DNA from: an uncultured Veillonella sp.
GTDB lineage: Bacteria; Bacillota; Negativicutes; Veillonellales; Veillonellaceae
DNA length: 64,000 nt
Direction: 5' to 3'
NCBI RefSeq assembly: GCF_934230905.1
Contig: NZ_CAKQFJ010000011.1
Span: forward strand, 1 to 64,000
Part shown: piece by piece, positions 26,312 to 35,441 of the stretch
Layout of the letters: every line of letters starts with the position of its first letter
How positions within the stretch are numbered: the stretch's first letter is position 1
Program-made: the position numbers and the translations under genes
Notes under the pieces: generated by a model
What the model was told of the DNA's origin: nothing
The model's database searches: none
Seen by the model: only the letters and a program-made list of their open reading frames with translations

Positions 26312-26491
26312 AGAAGATATCCCTGCCATGTGCGTGTGATATCGCAGTTTTGAGCCAACACATTTTATTCGGGAGTCCGGAACTCTTGTCTGAACGTTAC
26401 GCCCCCACGGGACAACTGAAGGATGAGGAGGACACCCACCTGCTATTGCAGGATCAAAACGCGGTACATTACGGCATGGTGGGGCTTTTTT
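26312..26491 (+). ncRNA. ssrS: 6S RNA
   Basis: 6S RNA mimics an open promoter and holds the housekeeping RNA polymerase in stationary phase. The terminal stem pairs CCCTGCCATG at 26321-26330 with the CATGGTGGGG segment at 26475-26484, and the 3' strand runs into a T-stretch that would terminate transcription. Inside are sequences seen in many 6S RNAs, such as TTTTGAGCCAACA and TCGGGAGTCCGGA. The length of about 180 bases fits. The place between aspS and rarA is the same as that of 6S-1 (bsrA) in Bacillus subtilis, which strongly supports the call. Confidence 0.88.
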
Positions 26492-26518
26492 GTATGTAAA
26501 AATATGGATGGAGATAGT

Positions 26519-27823
26519 ATGGATAGTTTATTTGATGTCTTACCGACAAATAAATATGAGCCATTACCGGTGCGAATGAGGCCGACGGAACTTGATCATC
26601 TTTATGGTCAGGAACAAGCGGTGGGAAAGGGAACATTCCTTCGCGCTATGGTAGAAAAGGATACAATACCATCTATGTTGTTTTATGGACCTTGTGGTAC
26701 TGGTAAAACGACACTAGCTGGCATTATAGCTAAGATGAGCAATAGCTATTTTGTTAATTTAAATGCTACAAATGCCGGTATTGGTGAGTTGCGAAATATT
26801 ATTGAAGAAGCGCGTAAACGTGTACGTTCTTTACAACAACGGACTATTTTATTTCTTGATGAAATACATCGATTTAATAAAAGTCAACAAGATGTACTTT
26901 TACCTTGTGTTGAAGACGGTACGATTATCCTCATTGGAGCAACTACAGAAAATCCGTTTTTTGAAGTCAATCGCCCATTATTATCACGGTTAAGGCTTAT
27001 TACATTAGAGGCATTAACTCCTAAAGCTATTAGTCAGATTTTAAAACGAGCACTTACTGATAGCAAAGTGGGCTTAGGAGACCGTAAATTACAGGTGAAG
27101 AATGAATTGCTCGAAGACATTGGCATTTTTGTTAATGGTGATGGGCGTATGGCGCTCAATATTTTAGAACAAGCTGCGGCTATGGTACATGATGGAGACG
27201 AGATAACGTTAGAAATTCTAGAAAAGGTTGTAGGACGTCGAATTTATACATACGATAAAAAAGGTGATAGTCATTACGATACAATTTCCGCTTTTATTAA
27301 AAGCATGCGCGGGTCGGATATTCAGGCTACACTTCATTATTTGGCACGTATGATAGAAGCAGGAGAGGATCCTAATTTTATTGCTCGACGCATTGTTATT
27401 TGTGCAGCTGAAGATGTAGGCTTAGCAGATCCACAGGCTTTAATATTGGCTAATGCAGCAGCACAAGCCGCACATATGGTTGGGTTCCCAGAGGCTCGTA
27501 TTATTTTATCTGAGGCGGCTTGTTATGTTGCATTGGCTCCTAAGAGTAATTCCGCATATTTAGGTATTGATGCAGCTATTTCAGATGTGCGTCATAAAGA
27601 CTGTGGTCAAGTACCGGATCATTTGCGAGATAGTCACTACAGTGGTGCTAGTAAGCTAGGTCATGGTTTAACTTATAAATATGCTCATAATTATCCAAAG
27701 GGCTATGTTAAACAACAATATTTGCCAGATCCTCTTGTTAAAGTCGAATATTATAAGGGCGTTAAACGAGGTGTAGAATATAATCTTTTGAAAGATTGGC
27801 ATGACAGATGCAAAGATAAATAG
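26519..27823 (+). CDS. rarA: Replication-associated recombination ATPase RarA (MgsA)
   Basis: RarA is an AAA+ ATPase related to clamp loaders that acts at stalled replication forks. The frame extends upstream into the 6S RNA, so I choose ATG 26519, preceded by GGAG at 26510-26513. The 434-residue product then starts MDSLFDVLP. It has Walker A (YGPCGTGKTT), Walker B (LFLDEIHRF), sensor and arginine-finger segments, and the C-terminal tetramerisation domain with the conserved QYLPDPL near the end. It follows the 6S RNA, as in B. subtilis. Confidence 0.93.
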   Translation: MDSLFDVLPTNKYEPLPVRMRPTELDHLYGQEQAVGKGTFLRAMVEKDTIPSMLFYGPCGTGKTTLAGIIAKMSNSYFVNLNATNAGIGELRNIIEEARKRVRSLQQRTILFLDEIHRFNKSQQDVLLPCVEDGTIILIGATTENPFFEVNRPLLSRLRLITLEALTPKAISQILKRALTDSKVGLGDRKLQVKNELLEDIGIFVNGDGRMALNILEQAAAMVHDGDEITLEILEKVVGRRIYTYDKKGDSHYDTISAFIKSMRGSDIQATLHYLARMIEAGEDPNFIARRIVICAAEDVGLADPQALILANAAAQAAHMVGFPEARIILSEAACYVALAPKSNSAYLGIDAAISDVRHKDCGQVPDHLRDSHYSGASKLGHGLTYKYAHNYPKGYVKQQYLPDPLVKVEYYKGVKRGVEYNLLKDWHDRCKDK

Positions 27824-27836
27824 AATAGTCGATATA

Positions 27837-27845
27837 TGGTATAAT
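27837..27845 (+). promoter_or_regulatory. Extended -10 promoter before ftsK
   Basis: TGG followed by TATAAT at 27840-27845 forms an extended -10 element. The -35 region is weak. The same TATGGTATAAT string recurs before mltG. Confidence 0.5.
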
Positions 27846-27900
27846 ATAAAGATAGTTTACAATAGATTTTTATATTAAAGTAAGGGGTTTGTATATAATT

Positions 27901-30555
27901 ATGGCAGAAGAGAAAAAGACTTCTACACGAGGGCGGACGCCTCGTAAAAAACGAGCGACACCGACACCAAAAAAGGAAGGATTTTCACTGCGTAATGAAG
28001 TGAAAGGTATTATTGTTATTGGGATTGCTGTATTAGCCTTATTAGGCTATTTTGGCTTTGATTTAGGTATTGTAGGTGAAGTATTAACGGGGATATTTCG
28101 CTATGGATTTGGCTTTGGGGGAGTTATTCCATGCATTGCCTTATTATGGCTTGGATGGCGATTGTTATATCAAAGTAAATTTATGTCTATTACACGGCGT
28201 GGTATTTTGATAACCGTATTTTATTTATTAGCCATAACGATGGTTCCGCTTTTCCGGGTGCCTGTAGGTGATGAACTGGCGACTACGGCACTTGCAGATC
28301 AAGGTGGTGTTGTGGGCGGTTTCTTGGCTTCCTTTATACGAACTATGTTCGGTGAAGTTGGCGCCATTATTGTTGTGGCCGTAATTATGCTTTGTTGTGG
28401 GCTTCTTATTACGCGATTATCATTGGGGAATGGTTTACGCAAGGCTGCTGACAAGACTCAAGTGGGACTAGATAAGGCAAAAGAGGTAGCCGTTGAAAAA
28501 GTAGCGGTAGCTAAAGAGGTTCTTGAAGATTGGAATGAGCAACGAAAAGAGGCAGCACAGCGTAAAGCGTATGACCGTGAAAAGGACACACGATATGCTA
28601 ACGCTGCTCAAAATGCTGTAGAGGCTCTTGAAAACAGAGCTGTTGTAGCTGCTAATGATGAATATGAAGTCGAGCCAATTGATACACATACACCTTCTTC
28701 TTGGAAGGAACTAGCTGAGTTAGAGGCTCGTAATAGAGCGGCAGAACGATTAGCACAAATCTCCGAAGAAGCTGGTGATGCCGTTGATAACAATGAAATC
28801 CATACTGATAATATCGATAATAATTCAAAAGGACTATCTACATGGCTTCATGATCATGATGAAGAACAAGATGATATGCATAGTACAGGCGAATCGAATC
28901 CAGAAGAGTACTCCTATCAATCAACAACTATAGGGCCTCTTGAGACAAACCATGCGGCGATTGCTAGCGCCGTACCTGGTACAGGTGCTGCTGCTAGTTC
29001 TGTTAGCGCTGGTGCAGGCATGAGTTCTATGCCATTATCTGTACCATCCTTGGCAAGTACAGCTGAAGACACCGCTCAAGTAGCTGTTTCTAAAGATGGG
29101 CAAATTCATAGAACCTATGATAGACCATATCACTTCCCAAGCCTTGATATTTTGGCGAAAGGGGAGGTTGGTCAAAATAATAATGAAGAGGTCGCATTTA
29201 ATGCGATGCGTCTAGAAGAAGTATTATCTAGTTTTGGTATTTCAGCTAAGGTAGTTAATGCTACGCAAGGACCAACAGTAACTCGCTATGAAATTGAGCC
29301 TGCTCAAGGTGTTAAAGTAAGTAGAATTGTGAATTTAACAGATGATATTGCATTGAATTTAGCAGCTCAACATATACGTATGGAAGCGCCAATCCCGGGC
29401 AAATCTGCTATTGGTATTGAGGTACCTAACACAAAAACAGAAGCAGTTCATTTACGAGATGTACTAGATTGCAGTGACTTTAAAGAGGCCCGCGGTGGTA
29501 TTCCTGTAGGCCTTGGTAAGGACATTGCAGGTAAGCCTGTGATTACAGATTTAGCTAAAATGCCACATCTATTGGTGGCTGGTACGACAGGTTCTGGTAA
29601 ATCGGTATGTGTGAATACATTGATTTCCAGTATTCTCTTTAGTCGCAAACCAGAAGAGGTTAAGCTGCTACTCATTGACCCTAAAATGGTTGAGTTATCT
29701 GTTTATAATGGTATTCCACATTTGATGGCACCAGTTGTAACGGACATGAAAAAAGCAGCAGCTGTATTGCGTTGGGCAGTTCGTGAAATGGAAGCTCGTT
29801 ACAAGGCTTTTGCTGCATCTGGTAAACGCGATGTTAAAAGTTATAACGAAGCTCATCCTAAAGAAGCAATGCCACTTATTGTATTAATTATTGATGAGTT
29901 AGCTGACTTAATGATGACCGCTCCAGATGATATTGAAGAATCGATTAGTCGATTAGCTCAGATGGCACGTGCTGCAGGTATTCATATGGTATTAGCTACA
30001 CAACGGCCTTCCGTTAATGTTATTACCGGTTCTATTAAAGCTAACGTACCGAGCCGTATTTCATTTGCTGTAGGATCTCAAATTGATTCTCGTACGATCC
30101 TTGATATGGCAGGAGCCGAAAAGCTTTTGGGCAAAGGGGACATGTTGTTTTCGCCAATTGGTGCTAATAAACCAATTCGTGTACAAGGGGCTTTTATCTC
30201 AGATGATGAAGTGGAACATCTGGTAGAGTTTGTTAAACAACAGAGAGAACCTGAATATGATGATACGGTAACAGCTGAAGCAGATAAGGAAACTGCAGCT
30301 CAAGATAATGAAGAACAAGATATTTATCGTGATGAGTTATTGGAAAGAGCTGTAAATCTTGTGATGGAATCTGGACAAGCATCTGTATCTATGTTGCAAC
30401 GTAGATTCCGTATTGGCTATACACGTGCGGCACGCCTTGTAGATACTATGGAGGATCTTAAAATTGTAGGCCCTAATATGGGGAGTAAAGCACGAGAAAT
30501 TTTAATGAGTCCAGAACAGGTGAAAGCTCGATATTTCTCTGATTCTGAAGAATAG
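27901..30555 (+). CDS. ftsK: DNA translocase FtsK/SpoIIIE
   Basis: FtsK pumps chromosomal DNA at the closing septum and helps resolve dimers. From ATG 27901 the product has 884 residues: a basic N-terminus, four membrane helices (about 30-170), a long charged, Ala- and Glu-rich linker (about 180-390), and the RecA-like motor with Walker A at 561-568 (GTTGSGKS) and Walker B (LIIDELADLM). A C-terminal winged-helix gamma domain for reading oriented DNA motifs is present (about 800-870). AAGGGG at 27882-27887 is the likely ribosome-binding site. A TTG at 27889 is in frame but too close to it. Confidence 0.94.
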   Translation: MAEEKKTSTRGRTPRKKRATPTPKKEGFSLRNEVKGIIVIGIAVLALLGYFGFDLGIVGEVLTGIFRYGFGFGGVIPCIALLWLGWRLLYQSKFMSITRRGILITVFYLLAITMVPLFRVPVGDELATTALADQGGVVGGFLASFIRTMFGEVGAIIVVAVIMLCCGLLITRLSLGNGLRKAADKTQVGLDKAKEVAVEKVAVAKEVLEDWNEQRKEAAQRKAYDREKDTRYANAAQNAVEALENRAVVAANDEYEVEPIDTHTPSSWKELAELEARNRAAERLAQISEEAGDAVDNNEIHTDNIDNNSKGLSTWLHDHDEEQDDMHSTGESNPEEYSYQSTTIGPLETNHAAIASAVPGTGAAASSVSAGAGMSSMPLSVPSLASTAEDTAQVAVSKDGQIHRTYDRPYHFPSLDILAKGEVGQNNNEEVAFNAMRLEEVLSSFGISAKVVNATQGPTVTRYEIEPAQGVKVSRIVNLTDDIALNLAAQHIRMEAPIPGKSAIGIEVPNTKTEAVHLRDVLDCSDFKEARGGIPVGLGKDIAGKPVITDLAKMPHLLVAGTTGSGKSVCVNTLISSILFSRKPEEVKLLLIDPKMVELSVYNGIPHLMAPVVTDMKKAAAVLRWAVREMEARYKAFAASGKRDVKSYNEAHPKEAMPLIVLIIDELADLMMTAPDDIEESISRLAQMARAAGIHMVLATQRPSVNVITGSIKANVPSRISFAVGSQIDSRTILDMAGAEKLLGKGDMLFSPIGANKPIRVQGAFISDDEVEHLVEFVKQQREPEYDDTVTAEADKETAAQDNEEQDIYRDELLERAVNLVMESGQASVSMLQRRFRIGYTRAARLVDTMEDLKIVGPNMGSKAREILMSPEQVKARYFSDSEE

Positions 30556-30568
30556 AAAGGGATTTGCT

Positions 30569-31021
30569 GTGGCTGAGTTAGGTGAAGAATTACGTCGTGA
30601 ACGAGTGCGTAGAAATCTCACATTTAAAGATATTGAACAAGTACTTCATATTAAAACAACCTATCTAGAAGCTATCGAAGATGGAAATTATGCAATTATC
30701 CCAGGACGTGTATATGCGAAAGGATTTATCCGTAATTATGGAAATTATCTTGGTCTTGATGGGGAACGTCTAGTGAAAGTCTATCAAAATCAAGTGGGTG
30801 AAGTAGATACCTTTACAATACGTCCTGTTATGCGACAGAAAAAACAGGAGACTATTAATTCTGTGCAAAGCGAGTATGTAGAACATCAGATGGCAAAACG
30901 TCGTATGTCTCTTGAAACAAGACAGAAAAAGCGACAACGGTCAATAGAACAAGAACGCATTATGCTTGGTATTATTGCTATATTCATGGTGTTATTTTTG
31001 ATATGGTTATTTTTATTCTAA
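30569..31021 (+). CDS. Short RodZ-like helix-turn-helix membrane protein
   Basis: The 150-residue protein has an N-terminal helix-turn-helix domain of the RodZ type (residues about 1-75, with LRRERVRRNLTFKDIEQ and YAKGFIRNYGNYLGLDG), a basic linker, and one membrane helix at the very C-terminus (about 131-150). In RodZ this domain binds MreB. The extracytoplasmic domain usual in RodZ is missing: the protein stops after the membrane segment. It starts with GTG 14 bases after ftsK, with an AAAGGGA site. With mreBCD and rodA in the same window, a shape role is plausible but is inference. Confidence 0.82.
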   Translation: MAELGEELRRERVRRNLTFKDIEQVLHIKTTYLEAIEDGNYAIIPGRVYAKGFIRNYGNYLGLDGERLVKVYQNQVGEVDTFTIRPVMRQKKQETINSVQSEYVEHQMAKRRMSLETRQKKRQRSIEQERIMLGIIAIFMVLFLIWLFLF

Positions 31022-31055
31022 GATACATCGTTACATGTAAAGGAAGGTTATATTG

Positions 31056-32930
31056 ATGGATACATTTTTAGTTACAGACCGCGCAGATATGGAAGCGCGT
31101 GGTTGGGCAGAGCTTGATTTTGTGCTCATCAGTGGCGATGCCTATGTAGATCATCCATCTTTTGCGCCTGCCGTAATTGGTCGCTATTTAGAATCCAAGG
31201 GGTATCGTGTTGGTATTATTGCCCAACCTGATTGGAATGATGTTAATGCCTTTAAAAAATTAGGAAAACCTCGTCTGGCCTCTCTTGTTACAGCGGGAAA
31301 TTTAGATTCCATGCTTAATAAATTTACGGCGGCAAAAAAAATCCGTCGTGAAGATGATTATTCACCTGGTGGTGAATCGGGTCATCGTCCAGATAGAGCA
31401 ACCTTGGTATATTCAAACCGCATGAAGGAAGCTTATCATGATGTACCTCTTATTATCGGAGGTATTGAAGCCTCATTACGACGTTTTGGACATTATGATT
31501 ATTGGTCTGATACGGTACGCCGATCAATTCTGGTAGACTCTAAGGCTGATGTACTTATATATGGTATGGGCGAATTGCAGATTATAGAATTGGCAGAAGC
31601 ATTAGACCAAAATCGATTTAAAGAGTCTTTACCTCATATAAGAGGTATTTGTTATATGTCAAAAGAAATTCCATCAATTGAGTGTGTTGAATCTCCTTCC
31701 TTTGAAGAAATAAAAGCGGATAAAATAGCATTTGCTGATGCATTTCGCATTCAATATGATGAGCAAGATCCATTTTATGGACGGCCTATTGTACAAAAGC
31801 ATGGTGATCGTTATGTAGTACAAAATATTCCTGCATTACCATTAACACAGGAACAAATGGATGCTGCATATGATTTGCCATATACTCGTAAATGGCATCC
31901 ATCGTATGATGATAAAGGTGGTGTTCCTGCATTAAGCGAGGTGCAGTTTAGCCTCGTTAGTCAACGTGGTTGTTTTGGTAGTTGCTCTTTTTGCGCTATT
32001 ACTAATCACCAAGGTCGTATTATTCAAAATCGTAGTCATCAGTCTTTGATTGATGAAGCGAAATTGATGATTAATATGGATGGATTTAAAGGATACATAC
32101 ATGATGTAGGTGGTCCGACGGCCAATTTTAGACACTTGGCCTGTGATAAACAGGCCGTCTTTGGTGCTTGTAAAGGCCGGACTTGTGCGGCTCCTATACC
32201 TTGTGAGAACTTGAATACTAATCATGATGATTATATTGCATTACTTAGAAAATTACGGAAATTAAAGGGTGTAAAGAAGGTTTTTGTAAGATCGGGATTA
32301 CGTTATGATTATGTTTTAGCTGATAATAATAAAGCTTTTGTAAAGGAGCTTTGTCAATATCATGTGAGTGGTCAACTGAAGGTTGCACCTGAACATGTGT
32401 CGAAACGTGTAACCAATATGATGGGGAAGGCTGGAAAAGAAGAGTTTTTGACCTTTAAGAAGTGGTTTGAAGAGGCTAACCATGAATTAGGAAAAAAACA
32501 GTATTTAGTCCCTTATTTTATGAGTTCTCATCCCGGATGTACACTAGAGGATGCTATAGAATTAGCTGAATTTTTACGCGATCAGCACATGTATCCAGAG
32601 CAAGTCCAAGATTTTATTCCTACACCAGGAAGTCTTTCAACGTGTATGTATTATACAGGAATCAATCCTCTCGATGGTAAGCCCGTTTATGTGGCTAAAA
32701 AAGGACGTGATAAGGCTAAGCAAAGAGCATTGATGCAGTATAAAAATGTTGAGAATTATGACCTTGTAAAAGAAGCGCTTATTGAAGCGAATCGTCGTGA
32801 TTTAATTGGGTTTGGTCCTGAATGCCTAATTCCACCTAGACCGATTGGTCAGGGGAAATCACAAACTCGTAGGTCATCGTCTCAAACAAACGGCAATAAA
32901 AGAGGACGTAAAAGGAGATTCACGCGATGA
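31056..32930 (+). CDS. YgiQ family radical SAM protein (UPF0313)
   Basis: The 624-residue protein is a full-length member of the YgiQ family: an N-terminal B12-binding-like region (about 1-190, with FVLISGDAYVDHPSF and GGIEASLRRFGHYDYW), a radical SAM core with C306, C310 and C313 (CFGSCSFC), a cysteine-containing segment later in the core (FGACKGRTC), and a basic tail. The family's reaction is unknown. I use ATG 31056, with AAGGAAGG upstream; the TTG one codon earlier is less likely. It overlaps the next gene by four bases. Confidence 0.9.
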   Translation: MDTFLVTDRADMEARGWAELDFVLISGDAYVDHPSFAPAVIGRYLESKGYRVGIIAQPDWNDVNAFKKLGKPRLASLVTAGNLDSMLNKFTAAKKIRREDDYSPGGESGHRPDRATLVYSNRMKEAYHDVPLIIGGIEASLRRFGHYDYWSDTVRRSILVDSKADVLIYGMGELQIIELAEALDQNRFKESLPHIRGICYMSKEIPSIECVESPSFEEIKADKIAFADAFRIQYDEQDPFYGRPIVQKHGDRYVVQNIPALPLTQEQMDAAYDLPYTRKWHPSYDDKGGVPALSEVQFSLVSQRGCFGSCSFCAITNHQGRIIQNRSHQSLIDEAKLMINMDGFKGYIHDVGGPTANFRHLACDKQAVFGACKGRTCAAPIPCENLNTNHDDYIALLRKLRKLKGVKKVFVRSGLRYDYVLADNNKAFVKELCQYHVSGQLKVAPEHVSKRVTNMMGKAGKEEFLTFKKWFEEANHELGKKQYLVPYFMSSHPGCTLEDAIELAEFLRDQHMYPEQVQDFIPTPGSLSTCMYYTGINPLDGKPVYVAKKGRDKAKQRALMQYKNVENYDLVKEALIEANRRDLIGFGPECLIPPRPIGQGKSQTRRSSSQTNGNKRGRKRRFTR

Positions 32931-33964
32931 AACGATGGATAGCATTTAGTGTTTTAATGCTTTTTGTTATAGGCATGATGGGGTATGGTCTATATTTTTA
33001 TCGGGAAGAGCAAATTGAAAAATCGAAAGCTCCTGTTCGTGGTGAAATTACAGTATATACCGACTTACCTAATAATTTAACAACACTATTAGCTGATAAA
33101 TATTTAGAGGAAAAAAATATAAAAGTTAATATTATGCCTCTTACAGAAGAACAGATGGCGCAACGTGTTTCCTCTAAATTAGCAGATTCATCGGGTGATG
33201 TAGTTATTACATCTGAGGATAATCTTGTTGTAGGTGCTAGTAGAGATAAATTTGCTCCCATTGTAAATGAACGTATAGATGAAGTATTGGATAGATTAAA
33301 GGATCCCAATGGCTATTGGGTCGGTTTATGGTACGATCCCATCGTTTTTGTACAGAATGAATCATTTTATAATAGTTTAGGACAACATATTACGACATGG
33401 GATGCGTTGCAAAAAAATGGACATTGGCGTTTGGTGATGACTGATTTTGGGGCCTCTCAAAATGCGGCTAATCTTTTGTATAATATGGTGGAATATAAGG
33501 GAGAGCCAGACGCACTTGCTTATTTATTAGCTCTAAAAACACATGTTATTCAACATTCTAAGTTCCTCTCTACCCCCGTACGTTTGACCGCTCTTGGAGA
33601 GTCGGATATTGGCATTGGGAATCTTTCTGATGCACAACAATATATTCGTCATTCCTATCCGGTGAAAATGATCTTTCCTAGTGATGGCACATCATTTTAT
33701 GTAACTGGTGCAGCGGTACAAAAGAATTCCAAGCATAAAAATGAAAGTAAGGAATTTATTACGTGGTTATTATCTAGTGATACTGCTAAGTATATGATAG
33801 ATAATAATTTTACCTATATATTTGCAAATCCGGAGGTAACGGAGCCTGTAGATTCATTAGGTCGTTCCGTAGTGTTATGGCCTATTAATGGGGGTTATAC
33901 AGTAGAAGGAAAGGAACTTTTATTGAATCATTGGGTTAGCCAAGTACGTTTTAGAAAAGATTGA
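32927..33964 (+). CDS. Membrane-anchored periplasmic solute-binding protein (iron/thiamine-type fold), orphan
   Basis: The 345-residue protein starts with a membrane segment (about residues 5-24) without a clear cleavage site or lipobox, so it is probably membrane-anchored. The rest resembles type II periplasmic binding proteins of the Fe3+/thiamine/spermidine class: ITVYTDLPNN near the start, YWVGLWYDPIVFVQN, and a C-terminal AKYMIDNNFTYIF segment. No permease or ATPase gene is nearby. It overlaps the YgiQ-family gene by four bases and precedes rimO, so it is expressed with radical SAM enzymes rather than with a transporter. The ligand is unknown. Confidence 0.78.
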   Translation: MKRWIAFSVLMLFVIGMMGYGLYFYREEQIEKSKAPVRGEITVYTDLPNNLTTLLADKYLEEKNIKVNIMPLTEEQMAQRVSSKLADSSGDVVITSEDNLVVGASRDKFAPIVNERIDEVLDRLKDPNGYWVGLWYDPIVFVQNESFYNSLGQHITTWDALQKNGHWRLVMTDFGASQNAANLLYNMVEYKGEPDALAYLLALKTHVIQHSKFLSTPVRLTALGESDIGIGNLSDAQQYIRHSYPVKMIFPSDGTSFYVTGAAVQKNSKHKNESKEFITWLLSSDTAKYMIDNNFTYIFANPEVTEPVDSLGRSVVLWPINGGYTVEGKELLLNHWVSQVRFRKD

Positions 33965-34031
33965 TGCTTAAGTATGTATATTAGATATTTATACCATATA
34001 GTTGCATTCTATATATAAGAAAGGACTTAGA

Positions 34032-35378
34032 ATGACCAAATCATTGGGATATATTAGCCTAGGTTGTGCTAAAAATTTAGTAGATACAGAGGTTATGCTT
34101 GGATTATTGAAAGATAATGGATATATCATTACTGATAATTTAGAAGAAGCTGACTTGATTATTATAAATACATGTACATTTATAGAAAAAGCTAAAGAGG
34201 AATCTATTAATACTATTCTTGAGGCTGCACAATATAAAGAAATAGGTCGCTGTAAGGGGCTTATTGTTGCAGGTTGTTTAAGTCAACAATATCAAGATGA
34301 ATTATTTACAGAAATTCCTGAAATCGATGCTCTCATCGGTACTGGTGCATGGGATCAAGTTATGGTAGCTGTTGGGGCTATTGAGCATGGAAATCGTAGC
34401 TGTATTATGGAAAATATTACTAATATCTATGATGAACGCATGCCTCGTATTCAAACAACGCCTCGCTACAGTGCGTATGTAAAAATTGCAGAAGGATGTA
34501 ACAATGGCTGTACTTTCTGTATTATTCCTAAGGTGCGTGGAGCTTTTAGAAGTCGTTCTATCGAATCTATTAAGGCTGAAGTTGAACGCTTAGCTGCATC
34601 CGGAGTTAAAGAAATCGTTCTTATTGCGCAGGATACGACTAGCTACGGCATTGATTTAAATAATGGAAAACCATTACTTACAGAGCTGCTAAAAGAGTTA
34701 ACAAAGGTTGATGGTATTGAGTGGATTCGTATGCTTTATTTATATCCAACATTCTTTAGTGATGAATTGCTCGACATTATTGTTAATGAACCTAAACTTT
34801 GTAAATATGTGGATATACCATTACAACATGTGAATAATGATATTCTTAAACAAATGAATCGACGAGACTCTCGTGAGGATATTGAAAGATTGTTAAAGAA
34901 AATACGTAGTGCGTCTACTCATGTAACATTACGTACATCGATTATTGTTGGATTTCCTGGTGAAACAGATGAACAGTTCCAAGAACTTTGTGAATTTGTG
35001 AAAGATATCAAATTTGATAATATGGGTGTATTCACCTACTCACAAGAGGAAGGAACGATTGCAGGTGCTCGTGAAGACCAAGTACCAGAAGAGGTTAAAG
35101 AAGAACGCTATCATACGTTAATGTCTATACAAGCAGCTATTTCTGAAGAGAATAACCATGATTTAGAAGGTACTATTGATTATGCTATGATCGAAGAGTT
35201 AGAAGCTGGCGATAATGACACTATTTTGGCAAAAGGTCGTTTAAAATCACAAGCTCCGGATGTAGATGGGAATATGTATATCGAAGACTGTGGCGATAAG
35301 GTTAAGCCTGGAGATATTTTGCAGGTACAAGTAGAGCAAGGCTTTGCCTATGATGTGGTGGCTACAATCGTGGAATAA
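34032..35378 (+). CDS. rimO: Ribosomal protein S12 methylthiotransferase RimO
   Basis: RimO adds a methylthio group to an aspartate of ribosomal protein S12. From ATG 34032 (GAAAGGA upstream) the 448-residue protein starts MTKSLGYISLGCAKNLVDTE, with an N-terminal MTTase domain holding three cluster cysteines, a radical SAM core at C156, C160 and C163 (GCNNGCTFC), and a C-terminal TRAM domain. The motif IIPKVRGAFRSR is typical of RimO and distinguishes it from MiaB. An upstream in-frame ATG at 34002 has no site and would add unconserved residues. cinA follows after about 60 bases. Confidence 0.94.
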   Translation: MTKSLGYISLGCAKNLVDTEVMLGLLKDNGYIITDNLEEADLIIINTCTFIEKAKEESINTILEAAQYKEIGRCKGLIVAGCLSQQYQDELFTEIPEIDALIGTGAWDQVMVAVGAIEHGNRSCIMENITNIYDERMPRIQTTPRYSAYVKIAEGCNNGCTFCIIPKVRGAFRSRSIESIKAEVERLAASGVKEIVLIAQDTTSYGIDLNNGKPLLTELLKELTKVDGIEWIRMLYLYPTFFSDELLDIIVNEPKLCKYVDIPLQHVNNDILKQMNRRDSREDIERLLKKIRSASTHVTLRTSIIVGFPGETDEQFQELCEFVKDIKFDNMGVFTYSQEEGTIAGAREDQVPEEVKEERYHTLMSIQAAISEENNHDLEGTIDYAMIEELEAGDNDTILAKGRLKSQAPDVDGNMYIEDCGDKVKPGDILQVQVEQGFAYDVVATIVE

Positions 35379-35441
35379 TATGGAGTGGTGTATTAGGTAA
35401 TACCAGTACTGGCACATATCTAGTGATAGGAGGTATTTACA

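Noticed and set aside
26423..26518. N-terminal extension of RarA reading into the 6S RNA
   Set aside because: The codons there overlap the 6S 3' stem and T-run. The ribosome-binding site and family alignment favour ATG 26519.
32149..32166. GGCCTG / CAGGCC hairpin within the YgiQ-family gene
   Set aside because: The stem is only six pairs and encodes conserved family residues, so no separate function is needed.
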